A DNA stretch of 23,523 bases from Magnetospirillum sp. GTDB lineage: Bacteria; Pseudomonadota; Alphaproteobacteria; Rhodospirillales; Magnetospirillaceae. The stretch lies in assembly GCA_016183945.1 (NCBI GenBank), contig JACPDP010000032.1, positions 1-23,523 of the forward strand. The letters are read 5' to 3'. The first letter of the stretch is position 1. Each line of letters opens with the position of its first letter. Of the stretch, positions 1-7,696 are shown in pieces. The notes below the pieces were generated by a model that saw only the letters and a list, made by a program, of their open reading frames with translations, did no database searches and was not told the DNA's origin. The translations under genes were made by a program, and so were the position numbers.

Positions 1-48
1 GGTGGTGAAGACGATGCCGACGTCGGAAACGCTGAGATAGGCGGGCAT
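1..48 (-). CDS. Nitrate ABC transporter ATP-binding protein, N-terminal fragment
   Basis: Only the first 16 codons lie in the window, reading MPAYLSVSDVGIVFTT on the minus strand. An AAGGAG ribosome binding site sits just upstream of the ATG, in the 22-base gap after nrtB. The opening resembles the first beta strand of NrtC/NrtD-type ATPases, and the expected gene after nrtA-nrtB is this ATPase. No Walker motif is visible, so the call rests on gene order and the start context. Confidence 0.5.
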   Translation of the reverse strand, partial: MPAYLSVSDVGIVFTT

Positions 49-70
49 GGCGTGGACTCCTTGATGCGGC

Positions 71-913
71 TCAGCCCGAGACCTTCTTGCCCACCGCCGT
101 GATCAGGCGATCGAGCATGAAGCCCACCAGGCCGACATAGATCAGTGCCAGGATGATTTCGCTCATCAGCGAGCTGTTCCAGGCGTCCCAGATGAAGAAG
201 CCGATGCCGACGCCGCCGATCAGCATCTCGGCCGCGACGATGGCCAGCCAGGACAGGCCGATGCCGATCTTCAGGCCGGTGAAGATGTAGGGCACCGTCG
301 CCGGCAGCACGATGCGGAAGAAATACTCGGGCGGCGACAACCGCAGCACGCGGGCGACGTTGCGGTAATCCTCGGGAATGTTGCGCACCCCCACCGCGGT
401 GTTGAGGATGATCGGCCACACCGAGGTGATGAAGATGACGAAGATCGCCGAGGGGTCGGAGGCCTTGAAGGCGGCCAGCGAGATGGGCAGCCAAGCCAGC
501 GGCGGCACGGTGCGCAGCACCTGGAAGATGGGATCGAGCGCCCGGAAGGCCAGCATGCTCTGGCCGATCAGCACCCCCAGCAGGATGCCCGCCGCCGCCG
601 ACAGCGAGAAGCCGAACGCCACCCGCTTCAGGCTGGCGGAGAGGTGCCAGAACAGGCCCTTGTCGGTGCCGCCGTGGTCGAAGAACGGGTTGGCGATCAG
701 CTCCCAGGTGTCCTTCACCACCTTGACCGGGCCGGGCAGCATGGCGCCGGGCCGATCGCAGGCCAGCTGCCACAGCGCCATCAGGATGACCAGGCCGACC
801 AGCGGCGGCACCACGCGGGCCGCCGCATCGTGCGCCATCTTGCGCCAAGGGATGGAGGGCCGGGCCGGCTTGCCCAGCGCGGCAGCCTCCGCGGTTTGCG
901 AGGCAATGCTCAT
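71..913 (-). CDS. nrtB: Nitrate/nitrite ABC transporter permease NrtB
   Basis: This 280-aa protein is the inner-membrane permease of a nitrate-type ABC importer. It has about six hydrophobic segments, beginning near residue 35 (VVPPLVGLVILMALW). The binding-protein-dependent transport signature lies around residues 195-215, where the cytoplasmic loop reads RVLRLSPPEYFFRIVLPA. The family's LRTVPPLAWLPI stretch is also present. I start it at ATG 913 because GGAGGA lies immediately upstream; the open frame continues further upstream only through nrtA in another frame. It begins 14 bases after nrtA ends and is followed by the ATPase start, so the three form one operon. The related taurine and cyanate permeases are alternatives, but the paired NrtA-type binding protein favours nitrate or nitrite. 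Confidence 0.9.
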   Translation of the reverse strand: MSIASQTAEAAALGKPARPSIPWRKMAHDAAARVVPPLVGLVILMALWQLACDRPGAMLPGPVKVVKDTWELIANPFFDHGGTDKGLFWHLSASLKRVAFGFSLSAAAGILLGVLIGQSMLAFRALDPIFQVLRTVPPLAWLPISLAAFKASDPSAIFVIFITSVWPIILNTAVGVRNIPEDYRNVARVLRLSPPEYFFRIVLPATVPYIFTGLKIGIGLSWLAIVAAEMLIGGVGIGFFIWDAWNSSLMSEIILALIYVGLVGFMLDRLITAVGKKVSG

Positions 914-927
914 GGGGCGGTCCTCCA

Positions 928-2220
928 TCATGCCATGGTCCGCTTGATCGCCAGGCTCTTGAGGTAGGCCTGCGGGTTGGCGGGATCGAAGGTCTTGCCG
1001 TCGAAGAAGGTCTCGACTCCGCGCGAGATCGAGGCGGGCACCTGCGTCCCCGACACGCCCAGCCCCTTGGCGGCGTCGCGCCAGATGTCCTCGCGGTTGA
1101 CCTGCTTGATCAGCGCCTTGGCGTCGAGGTCGGCCGGCTGGTAACCCCAGCGCATGTTCTCGGTGAGGAACCACAGCTCGTGGCTCTGGAAGGGATAGCT
1201 GGCATGGTCGCGCCAGAACTTCATGGCGTAGGGATGCCGCTCGACCTTGGGGCGGCCGTCGCCGTAGTCGACGGTGCCCAGCGAGCGCTCGGTGATGTCG
1301 TCCACCGGGCACTTCAAGTATTCGCGCCCGGCGATGATCTGGCACATCTCGGCCAGGTTGGCGTCGCACCAGGCGGCGGCCTCCATGATGGCCATGGTGG
1401 CGGCGCGGGCGGCCTTGGGGTTCTTCCCGGCCCAGTCGGCGCGCACCGCGAAGCTCTTCTCGGGATGGTCATGCCACATCTCGCCGGTGGTCATGGCGGT
1501 GAAGCCGATCTTCTGGTGCACCAACTGGGCGTTCCACGGCTCGCCGACGCAGAAGGCCTCCATGCTGTCCACCTTCATGTTGGCCACCATCTGGGCCGGC
1601 GGCACGGTGATGGTGGAGACGTCGCGGTCGGGGTCGATGCCGTTGGCCGCCAGCCAGTAGCGCAGCCACATGTCGTGGGTGCCGCCGGGGAAGGTCATGG
1701 CGACCTTGACCTCCTTGCCGGCCGCCTTGGCCTTGGCGAAGGCCGGCCCCAGCGCCTTGGCGTCGGCGGTGACGCCCATTCCCTTGTAGGCGTTGGCCAC
1801 CGAGATGGCCTGGCCGTTGATGTTGAGGCGGGTCAGGATGTTCATCCCGACCTTGGCGCTGTTCTTGGTGATGCGGCCCGAGGCCATCAGGTAGGGCATG
1901 GGCGTCAGGATGTGGGCGCCGTCGATGCCGCCGCCGGCCGAGCCCAGCTCGAGATTATCGCGGGTGGTGCCCCAGCTGGCCTGCTTGGCCACCACCACCT
2001 CGGTCAGGCCATGCTTGGCGAAGAAGCCCTTCTCCTTGGCGACGATCAGCGGGGCGGCGTCGGTCAGCGCGATGAAGCCGAAGATGGCGCTCTTGACCTC
2101 GGGCGCGTCGCCGGCGGCGGCCCAGGCGCCGGACGGCAGGGCGGCGCGGGCGGCAACCAGCAGCGAGGTGGTGGCCGTGCTCTTGAGCAGGGTCCGGCGG
2201 GAGATGGCGATGTCGGTCAT
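928..2220 (-). CDS. nrtA: Nitrate ABC transporter substrate-binding protein NrtA
   Basis: This 430-aa periplasmic solute-binding protein belongs to the NrtA/CmpA family. The N-terminus carries a Tat signal (SRRTLLKS, then a hydrophobic alanine-rich stretch, with cleavage expected after AWAA), so it is exported folded. Family stretches include FGFIALTDAAPLIVAKEKGF near the mature N-terminus, then FPGGTHDMWLRYWLAANGID and MEAFCVGEPWNAQ, which help form the oxyanion-binding pocket. The length matches the family. The ATG at 2220 was chosen because a purine-rich GAGGGAAG site precedes it and the Tat signal starts there. CmpA (bicarbonate) is the main alternative; bicarbonate uptake seems unlikely without carboxysome or Rubisco genes nearby. 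A sigma-54-type promoter lies about 90 bases upstream, which fits nitrogen control. Confidence 0.92.
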   Translation of the reverse strand: MTDIAISRRTLLKSTATTSLLVAARAALPSGAWAAAGDAPEVKSAIFGFIALTDAAPLIVAKEKGFFAKHGLTEVVVAKQASWGTTRDNLELGSAGGGIDGAHILTPMPYLMASGRITKNSAKVGMNILTRLNINGQAISVANAYKGMGVTADAKALGPAFAKAKAAGKEVKVAMTFPGGTHDMWLRYWLAANGIDPDRDVSTITVPPAQMVANMKVDSMEAFCVGEPWNAQLVHQKIGFTAMTTGEMWHDHPEKSFAVRADWAGKNPKAARAATMAIMEAAAWCDANLAEMCQIIAGREYLKCPVDDITERSLGTVDYGDGRPKVERHPYAMKFWRDHASYPFQSHELWFLTENMRWGYQPADLDAKALIKQVNREDIWRDAAKGLGVSGTQVPASISRGVETFFDGKTFDPANPQAYLKSLAIKRTMA

Positions 2221-2307
2221 GGTCTTCCCTCTCAGTCGAAGTGCGCAGGACAGGTGCCGCAGTGTTCTTGGCGGAGCCGCTTCGCATCGGCCCCTCACTC
2301 CGATGAG

Positions 2308-2323
2308 TGCACACCCCGTGCCA
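2308..2323 (-). promoter_or_regulatory. Probable sigma-54 promoter of nrtA
   Basis: On the minus strand the sequence is TGGCACGGGGTGTGCA. It matches the -24/-12 consensus TGGCAC-N5-TTGCA at every position except the first T of the -12 element. The invariant GG and GC dinucleotides are exactly 12 bases apart. Transcription would start near 2297, giving a leader of about 75 bases before nrtA. NtrC/sigma-54 control of nitrate assimilation is well known in this class. I did not find a convincing full NtrC site upstream. Confidence 0.6.
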
Positions 2324-2426
2324 GCCTGCCGCGGTGCAGCAGAACGGGGCGGCGGGGTCAATCAGGGAAATAATTTGCACAATTCATAGGCAGCGACCTT
2401 GGCTGCGATGATTTTTTGTGCATGTC

Positions 2427-2484
2427 ATGGGGCGCGGGCGTCCCGCCCGCTGAAAACGCGTGGCGGGCGGCCCCCGCGCCCCAT
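2427..2484. repeat. Palindromic intergenic repeat, copy A
   Basis: This is an imperfect inverted repeat with arms at 2427-2450 and 2463-2484 around a short loop containing TGAAAACGC. The left arm shares GCGCGGGCGTCCCGCCCGC with copy B at 5212-5272, and the loop beginnings also match. The right arm carries changes that spoil a few pairs. It lies between the divergent nrtA and fbpB genes, immediately upstream of the Fur-like box. It looks like a REP- or MITE-type dispersed palindrome and could form a strong hairpin in RNA. Confidence 0.75.
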
Positions 2485-2508
2485 TTGCCCTCCGTGCCAC
2501 GCGGGATT

Positions 2509-2528
2509 GCCAATAAGAATGCGTTGCA
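2509..2528 (-). promoter_or_regulatory. Fur-like box upstream of the iron permease gene
   Basis: Read on the minus strand the site is TGCAACGCATTCTTATTGGC. It matches the box at 5310-5329 (TGCAACTCATTCTCATTCGC) at 17 of 20 positions and resembles alphaproteobacterial Fur/Irr-type operators built on CATTCTCATT. It ends 17 bases before the fbpB start chosen here, so a bound repressor would block transcription or initiation. The genes it precedes encode iron uptake, which supports the call. Confidence 0.6.
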
Positions 2529-2545
2529 ATACGGTACCCCGCGCC

Positions 2546-4137
2546 ATGACTCCCGCTCCCGCCGCCCTCCCCACCCGCCCGGCCCGCCTTCCCGGCGGCG
2601 TCAGCGGCTGGTCGGTGGCGGTATTCGCCCTGATGGTGATGGTATCGCTGCCGGTCGTGGCGGTGGTGCTGACCCTGCTGTCGCCCGCCGGCGAGGTCTG
2701 GTCCCATTTGGCCGAGACCGTGCTGCCGACCTATCTGATCAATTCGGCCTGGCTGATGCTGGGGGTCGGCGCCTGCGTCACCTTCGGCGGCGTCGGCACC
2801 GCCTGGCTGGTCACCATGTGCCGCTTCCCCCTGAGCCGTCCCTTGGAATGGGCGCTGCTGCTGCCCATGGCCATGCCGGCCTATGTGGTGGCCTATACCT
2901 ATACCGGCCTGCTGGATTATGCCGGGCCGGTGCAGAGCGCGTTGCGGGCGCTGTTCGGCTGGACTTCGGCGCGCGATTACTGGTTCCCCGAGCTGCGCTC
3001 GCTGGGCGGCGCCATCGCGGTGATGGCGATGGTGCTCTACCCCTATGTCTACATGCTGGCCCGCGCCGCCTTCCTGGAGCAGTCGGTCTGCGTGCTGGAG
3101 GCCAGCCGCACCCTGGGTCGGCGGCCGTGGCGCGCCTTCGTCGAGGTGGCGCTGCCGCTGGCCCGCCCGGCGGTGGCGGCCGGCGTGGCGCTGGCGCTGA
3201 TGGAGACGCTGAACGACTTCGGCACCGTGCACTACTTCGCGGTGGACACCTTCACCACCGGCATCTACCGGACATGGTTGGGCCTGGGGCAGCCCGAGGC
3301 GGCGGCGCAGTTGGGCGCCGTGCTGATGCTGTTCGTGCTGGCGCTGGTGCTGGTGGAGCGCCTGTCGCGCGGCAGCCGCCGCTTCCACCACACCACCGGC
3401 CGCTACCGGCGGCTGCCGCGGCTGCCGCTGCACGGTATCGCGTCGGCGGCGGCGCTGCTGTTCTGCCTGGCGCCCATCATCATGGGCTTCCTGGTACCGG
3501 CATTGGTGCTGGCGAATTGGGCGATCGAGGCGGGGGCGACCCGCTCGTTCGGCGCCGGCTTTCTGGTGCCGGTGGGCAACAGCCTGATCCTGGCGGCTGT
3601 GACCGGCGCCGTGGCGGTGGCCGTGGCGCTGCTGCTGGCCTACGCCCAGCGCCTCACCCCCGGCCCCGGGGTGCCGAGTTCGCCCAGGATCGGCTGGGCT
3701 GGGGCCTCGGCCTGCTGCTGACCGGCAGCATCGCCGGCCTGATCTACGCCTATGTGGTGCGCTTCCTGGCGGTGGCGGTCAACGGCATCGAGGCCAGCCT
3801 GGGCAAGGTCACCCCCTCCATGGAGGCGGCCGCCCGCACCCTCGGCGAAGGCAGCCTCGGCACCCTGCGCCGCGTCCACTTGCCCATCATGCGCGGCAGC
3901 CTGCTGTCGGCCGGCCTGCTGGTGTTCGTCGACGTGATGAAGGAACTGCCGGCCACCCTGATCATGCGACCGTTCAACTTCGACACCCTGGCCACCCGCA
4001 CCTTCACCCTGGCCTCGGACGAGCGGCTGGCCGACGCGGCGGCACCGGCGCTGGCCATCGTGCTGGCCGGGCTGCTGCCGGTGGTGCTGTTGAGCCGGGC
4101 CATCGCGCGCTCGCGCCCGGGAGGACCAACCCCATGA
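2546..4137 (+). pseudogene. fbpB: Ferric iron ABC transporter permease FbpB, frameshifted with apparent internal deletion
   Basis: This encodes a two-domain permease for ferric iron import. The first permease half is intact, with its loop VLEASRTLGRRPWRAFVEVA and then LMETLNDFGTVHYF. The second half has the loop AAARTLGEGSLGTLRRVHLP and VFVDVMKELPATL. The two parts are in different frames: the first runs from 2546 to a stop at 3721, while the second is open through the region and ends at 4137. The break falls between about 3650 and 3690, after AYAQRLTPGP and before EFAQDRLGWGLGLLLTG. Relatives normally carry a further segment here with a GYAVPG-type membrane helix, which I do not see, so some 30-40 codons seem missing as well as the frame. 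As written the product is truncated. The ATG at 2546 is preferred because the alternative at 2519 lies inside the Fur-like box. Assembly collapse in the GC-rich stretch is possible. Confidence 0.8.
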
Positions 4138-5207
4138 TGCAAGCCGCCACCGACGGGCTGATGCTGGACGATATCGGCCACGACTACGGCGGCCAGGCGG
4201 TGGTGCGCGGCGTCAGCCTGGTGGTGCGGCCGGGCGAGCTGGTCTGCCTGCTGGGACCCTCGGGCTGCGGCAAGACCACCACGCTCAGGGTCGCGGCCGG
4301 GCTGGAGGCGCCGCGCCACGGCCGGGTAGTGCTCAACGGCCGGCTGGTCTCCGGGGAGGGTGTCCACCTGCCGCCGGAACAGCGCAATGTCGGCTTCCTG
4401 TTCCAGGATTACGCCCTGTTCCCCCATCTCGACGTGCTGGGCAACGTCGCCTTCGGGCTGACCGCCCTGCGCCCCCCGGCGCGGCGCGAGCGTGCCCTGC
4501 GGATGCTGGAGCAGGTGGGGATGACCTCGCACGCCGGCCATTGGCCGCACCAGCTGTCGGGCGGCCAGATGCAGCGGGTGGCGCTGGCCCGCGCCCTGGC
4601 GCCCAGCCCCAGCCTGATGCTGCTGGACGAGCCGTTCTCCGGGCTGGACAAGCGGCTGCGCGACCAGGTGCGCGACGAAACCCTGCACGTGCTGAAATCG
4701 TCGCGGGTTTCGACCCTGATGGTCACCCACGACCCGGAAGAGGCGATGTTCATGGCCGACCGCATCGCGGTGATGCGGGCCGGGCGGGTGGTGCAGATGG
4801 GACGCCCCGACGAGTTGTACAGCCGTCCCTGCGACCCGTTCGTCGCCTCGTTTTTCGGCGAGGTCAACCTGATCCACGCCGCGGTGAGCGGCGGAGCGGT
4901 GACCTCCGCCGTGGGCGTGTTCCCCGCCCCGGGCCTGTGCGAAGGCGCCGCCGCCGACGTGCTGATCCGCCCCGAGGCGCTGTCGCTGACGGCCGCGCCC
5001 GACGGTGCCGGCATCGTACTGGCCTCGCGGCCGCTGGGCCGCTCCAGCCTGGTGCATCTGCGGGTGGAGGCGGCGAACGCACCGCCCTGCCACCTCCACG
5101 CCCGCCTCGCCGGCCGCAATCCGCCTCGGGAGGGCGAGCGGGTCGCTGTGACCGTGGACGCCTCGCAGGTGTTCGTCTATCCCGCGGAGGTCGACGAGGA
5201 GGGGTGA
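4134..5207 (+). CDS. fbpC: Ferric iron ABC transporter ATP-binding protein FbpC
   Basis: This 357-aa ATPase energises the iron importer. Walker A is GPSGCGKT at residues 41-48, the Q-loop is FLFQDYALFPHL around residue 91, the ABC signature LSGGQMQRVALARAL starts at 141, and Walker B LMLLDEP is at 161-167, followed by the switch histidine in MVTHDPEEAM. The C-terminal ~110 residues form a TOBE-like regulatory domain, as in FbpC/PotA-type ATPases. The start overlaps the permease stop as ATGA, with GGAGG upstream, so translation is coupled. The gene itself is intact even though its permease partner is not. A thiamine or putrescine importer is the main alternative; the binding protein downstream and the Fur-like boxes favour iron. 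Confidence 0.9.
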   Translation: MMQAATDGLMLDDIGHDYGGQAVVRGVSLVVRPGELVCLLGPSGCGKTTTLRVAAGLEAPRHGRVVLNGRLVSGEGVHLPPEQRNVGFLFQDYALFPHLDVLGNVAFGLTALRPPARRERALRMLEQVGMTSHAGHWPHQLSGGQMQRVALARALAPSPSLMLLDEPFSGLDKRLRDQVRDETLHVLKSSRVSTLMVTHDPEEAMFMADRIAVMRAGRVVQMGRPDELYSRPCDPFVASFFGEVNLIHAAVSGGAVTSAVGVFPAPGLCEGAAADVLIRPEALSLTAAPDGAGIVLASRPLGRSSLVHLRVEAANAPPCHLHARLAGRNPPREGERVAVTVDASQVFVYPAEVDEEG

Positions 5208-5211
5208 CCCC

Positions 5212-5272
5212 GGAGCGCGGGCGTCCCGCCCGCCGAAAGCGCCTCCGCAAGCGGGCGGGACGCCCGCGCTCC
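5212..5272. repeat. Palindromic intergenic repeat, copy B (perfect inverted repeat)
   Basis: Two 22-base arms, 5212-5233 and 5251-5272, are exact reverse complements around a 17-base loop beginning CGAAAGCGC. The arm core GCGCGGGCGTCCCGCCCGC is the same as in copy A at 2427-2484. The element begins 4 bases after the fbpC stop, separating fbpC from fbpA. In RNA it would form a very stable stem that could terminate or protect the fbpC end of the transcript. There is no T-run after it. Confidence 0.88.
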
Positions 5273-5309
5273 AAGAAAGGCCTTTCCACTGGAGGGACTT
5301 TCTGCTACA

Positions 5310-5329
5310 TGCAACTCATTCTCATTCGC
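5310..5329 (+). promoter_or_regulatory. Fur-like box upstream of fbpA
   Basis: The sequence TGCAACTCATTCTCATTCGC contains the CTCATTCTCATT core typical of Fur-family operators. It ends 19 bases before the fbpA ATG and closely matches the box ahead of the permease gene. Its position after the palindromic repeat suggests that fbpA has its own iron-responsive promoter. Confidence 0.68.
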
Positions 5330-5348
5330 CACATAAGGAACCCGCCCC

Positions 5349-6368
5349 ATGCGCCTTTCCGTCCGTCTCGCCGCGCTGGCCCTGGCAACCCTCATGGGGT
5401 CGGCCGCCGCTTCGGCCGACGAGGTCAACGTCTATTCCGCCCGCAAGGACCACCTGATCAAGCCGGTGCTGGACGAGTTCACCAGGCAGACCGGCGTCAA
5501 GGTCAACCTGCTGTCGGCCGGCGAGGACCAACTGCTGGAACGGCTCAAGAGCGAGGGCGCCCGCAGCCCCGCCGACCTGTTCGTCACCACCGACGTCGCC
5601 CACCTGCACAAGGCGCGGGTCGCCGGGGTGCTGCAGCCGGTGGCCTCGCCGGTGCTGGAGCGCAACATTCCGGCCCGCTTTCGTGACCCGCAGGGCTACT
5701 GGTTCGGCCTGTCGGCCCGCGCCCGGGTGATCTTCACCGCCAAGGACCGGGTCAAGCCGGGCGAAATCGCCACCTATGCCGACCTGGCCGATCCCAAATG
5801 GAAGGGCCGCCTCTGCGTGCGCAGCTCGTCGTCGACCTACAACCAGTCGCTGCTGGCCCACATCATCGCGGTCGAGGGTCTGGAGAAGGCCGAGGCCTGG
5901 GCCAAGGGCGTCGTCGCCAATTTCGCCCGCAAGCCCCAGGGCGGCGACCGTGACCAGATTCTGGCGGTGGCGGCCGGCCAGTGCGACATCGCGGTGGCCA
6001 ACACCTACTACTACGGCAACCTGGTGACCTCGGAGAAGGCCGACGAGCGCGAGGCCGCCGCCAAGGCGGCGGTGGTGTTCCCCAACCAGCAGGGCCGCGG
6101 TGCCCACATGAACGTCGCCGGCGCCGGCCTCACCGCCTCGGCCAAGAACAAGGCGGCGGCGGTCCGGCTGCTGGAGTTCCTCTCCGCCGCCGACGCCCAG
6201 CGCCTGTTCGCCGAGGCCAACAGCGAATTCCCCGTCCTGCCCTCGGCCAAACTGTCGCCGACGGTGGCTGCCTGGGGACCGTTCAAGGGCGACGACATCA
6301 ATGTCGCCATGCTGGGCGAGAACAACGCGCAGGCGGTGCGGATCTTCGACCGCGTCGGCTGGCGGTGA
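5349..6368 (+). CDS. fbpA: Ferric iron ABC transporter substrate-binding protein FbpA
   Basis: This 339-aa periplasmic ferric-binding protein delivers Fe(III) to the permease. A Sec signal peptide covers about residues 1-23, with cleavage after ASA. The mature protein opens EVNVYSARKDHLIKPV, the usual start of FbpA/IdiA-type proteins. The adjacent tyrosines in NTYYYGNL (residues 220-222) match the tyrosine pair that coordinates iron in this family. Mid-protein stretches GLSARARVIF and ADLADPKWKGRLCVR also fit. The length is normal. A purine-rich AAGGAA lies about 9 bases before the ATG. It is on the same strand as fbpB and fbpC but is set apart by a palindromic repeat and a second Fur-like box; fbpA more often comes first in such operons. 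Confidence 0.93.
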   Translation: MRLSVRLAALALATLMGSAAASADEVNVYSARKDHLIKPVLDEFTRQTGVKVNLLSAGEDQLLERLKSEGARSPADLFVTTDVAHLHKARVAGVLQPVASPVLERNIPARFRDPQGYWFGLSARARVIFTAKDRVKPGEIATYADLADPKWKGRLCVRSSSSTYNQSLLAHIIAVEGLEKAEAWAKGVVANFARKPQGGDRDQILAVAAGQCDIAVANTYYYGNLVTSEKADEREAAAKAAVVFPNQQGRGAHMNVAGAGLTASAKNKAAAVRLLEFLSAADAQRLFAEANSEFPVLPSAKLSPTVAAWGPFKGDDINVAMLGENNAQAVRIFDRVGWR

Positions 6369-6376
6369 AGTATTGC

Positions 6377-6400
6377 GGCGAGCCGCGGACGCGGCTCGCC
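6377..6400. terminator. Hairpin between convergent fbpA and hybB
   Basis: GGCGAGCCGC and GCGGCTCGCC form a perfect 10-bp stem with the 4-base loop GGAC, 8 bases after the fbpA stop and 7 bases beyond the hybB end. No T-run follows in either direction, so it may act as a factor-assisted or bidirectional transcript end. Confidence 0.6.
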
Positions 6401-6407
6401 TGCTGGC

Positions 6408-7592
6408 CTATTCCGCCGCGGCCGTAATCCCTGCCGACTCGGGCGGAGCCGCCTTATGCCGCAATCCCGGCAGGACCGGCAGCAACCGTGCCAGCACGAT
6501 GTAGGCCAGCACCTCGAAAGCGACGATGCCCACCGTCACCATGATCTCCGGCAGCGACGGGAAATAGCTGAAGCCGGGGGTGGCGGGGAAATAGGCCACC
6601 AGGAAGGTGTCGAGGCGGTAGAGCGAGCCCCCCAGCAGCATGCAGACCGCCGCGAGGAACAGCGTCTGCGGCCGGCGGCGATTGGCCTCGGGCAACAGCA
6701 GCAGGATGGGCAGCGCGAACAGGGCGATCTCGGCCAGGAAGAAACCGGACAGCCAGCCACTGCCCAGCACCAGGCCCAGCTTGCCGTCGATGGCGAGGTC
6801 GGCGAAGCGCAGCACCAGATAGGTTGCCAGCAGGGCGATGATCACGCCCGACATCCTGCCCAGGATGTGCGCCTCGCCCGGGCGGCGGAACCCCGCCGAA
6901 ACCAGGCTGGCCTCGAAGATGACGATGCAAAATCCCATGGTGACCGCCGACACCAGGAACAGCAGCGGCAGCAGGGTGGTCTGCCACAACGGGTGCACCT
7001 GGTGGCCGAAGATCACCATCAGCGTTCCCAGCGACGACTGATGCATGGTCGGCAGCACGATGCCCAGCGCGATGAAGACGAACATGGCCCTTTCCACCGT
7101 CTTCTTCATCCCCGACCAGCCGAAGCGCTCCAGGAAGGCGGGCGAGAACTCGATCAGCAGCACCATGCAATAGGCCGCAACGCACAGGCCGACTTCGAGC
7201 ATCACCGAATTGGGCTGGGCGTAGCCCGGCGCCATCATGTGCCAGACGTTCCAATAGCGCCCGAGGTCGATCATCACCGAGACGCCGCCCAGGCCGTAGC
7301 CGAACAGGCTGGCCAGCAGGGCCGGGCGCACCAGCGGATGGTACTCGCCCTTGTTGAAGACGTAGACCAGCAGCGCCATGGCATAGCCGCCGCAGCCGAA
7401 CGCCGTGCCGATCACCACGTCGTAGGCGATCCAGATGCCCCAGGTGTAGCCGTCGTTGAAGGCGGCGGCGGCGTTGAAGCCGTAGATGAACCGCTGCAGG
7501 ACGAAGAAGGCCCCGATCGCCGCCAGCACCGCCAACGTCGCGGTGAACGGTGTGACCAACTTGCCGCCCAGGGGTTGCGGAGAATGGATCAT
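6408..7592 (-). CDS. hybB: HybB-type quinone-reactive membrane subunit (NrfD/HybB family)
   Basis: This 394-aa polytopic membrane protein has about ten hydrophobic helices and aligns along its length with hydrogenase-2 subunit HybB. Shared stretches include PQPLGGK near the N-terminus, then YHPLVRPALLASLFGYGLGG, LPTMHQSSLGTLM and VHPLWQ, and near the C-terminus AYIVLARLLPVLP. In the family this subunit takes electrons from HybA and exchanges them with quinone, without haem. No hydrogenase large or small subunit is present; the operon carries fdhA and fdhB instead, so I infer it connects formate dehydrogenase to the quinone pool. The start at 7592 overlaps the stop of a tiny upstream ORF as ATGA. 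It is the last gene of the operon and converges on fbpA. Confidence 0.9.
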   Translation of the reverse strand: MIHSPQPLGGKLVTPFTATLAVLAAIGAFFVLQRFIYGFNAAAAFNDGYTWGIWIAYDVVIGTAFGCGGYAMALLVYVFNKGEYHPLVRPALLASLFGYGLGGVSVMIDLGRYWNVWHMMAPGYAQPNSVMLEVGLCVAAYCMVLLIEFSPAFLERFGWSGMKKTVERAMFVFIALGIVLPTMHQSSLGTLMVIFGHQVHPLWQTTLLPLLFLVSAVTMGFCIVIFEASLVSAGFRRPGEAHILGRMSGVIIALLATYLVLRFADLAIDGKLGLVLGSGWLSGFFLAEIALFALPILLLLPEANRRRPQTLFLAAVCMLLGGSLYRLDTFLVAYFPATPGFSYFPSLPEIMVTVGIVAFEVLAYIVLARLLPVLPGLRHKAAPPESAGITAAAE

Positions 7593-7696
7593 GGCTGTTG
7601 CCCCTCAATCGCCGGGCGCCCGCATCCGCGGGCTTGGCTGCCTGCGCTTCGCTCCGGGCCGCTCAACGCGGCCGCGCTCGCCTGCGGCTCGCTCAT
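7589..7696 (-). CDS. Tiny ORF (35 aa) linking hybA and hybB
   Basis: A 35-codon frame begins MSEPQASAAALSGPERS and ends AIEGQQP. Its ATG overlaps the hybA stop as ATGA (7693-7696), and its stop overlaps the hybB start as ATGA (7589-7592). The product would be rich in Ala, Gly and Pro with one Cys and no hydrophobic segment, and I do not recognise it. It is made largely of an intergenic repeat found again at 12850-12889. It may be a translated spacer that carries ribosomes from hybA to hybB instead of a functional protein. Both genes otherwise lack other means of coupling here. Confidence 0.35.
   Translation of the reverse strand: MSEPQASAAALSGPERSAGSQARGCGRPAIEGQQP
7600..7643. repeat. Intergenic repeat, copy 1 (hybA-hybB gap)
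   Basis: The plus-strand stretch GCCCCTC..GCCGGGCGCCCGCATCCGC..GCTTGGC matches 12850-12889 with one 4-base gap and about four or five substitutions. In this copy GCCCGC-ATCC-GCGGGC forms a small perfect hairpin, which is lost in copy 2. Both copies lie in gaps of the same formate dehydrogenase operon and in the same orientation. Confidence 0.55.

Noticed and set aside
1180..2373. Plus-strand open frame opposite nrtA
   Set aside because: It is an antisense shadow of the binding-protein gene with Gly/Val/His-rich composition and no ribosome binding site or motif.
2519..2545. Earlier start for the iron permease at ATG 2519
   Set aside because: It falls inside the Fur-like box and has no better ribosome binding site than ATG 2546.
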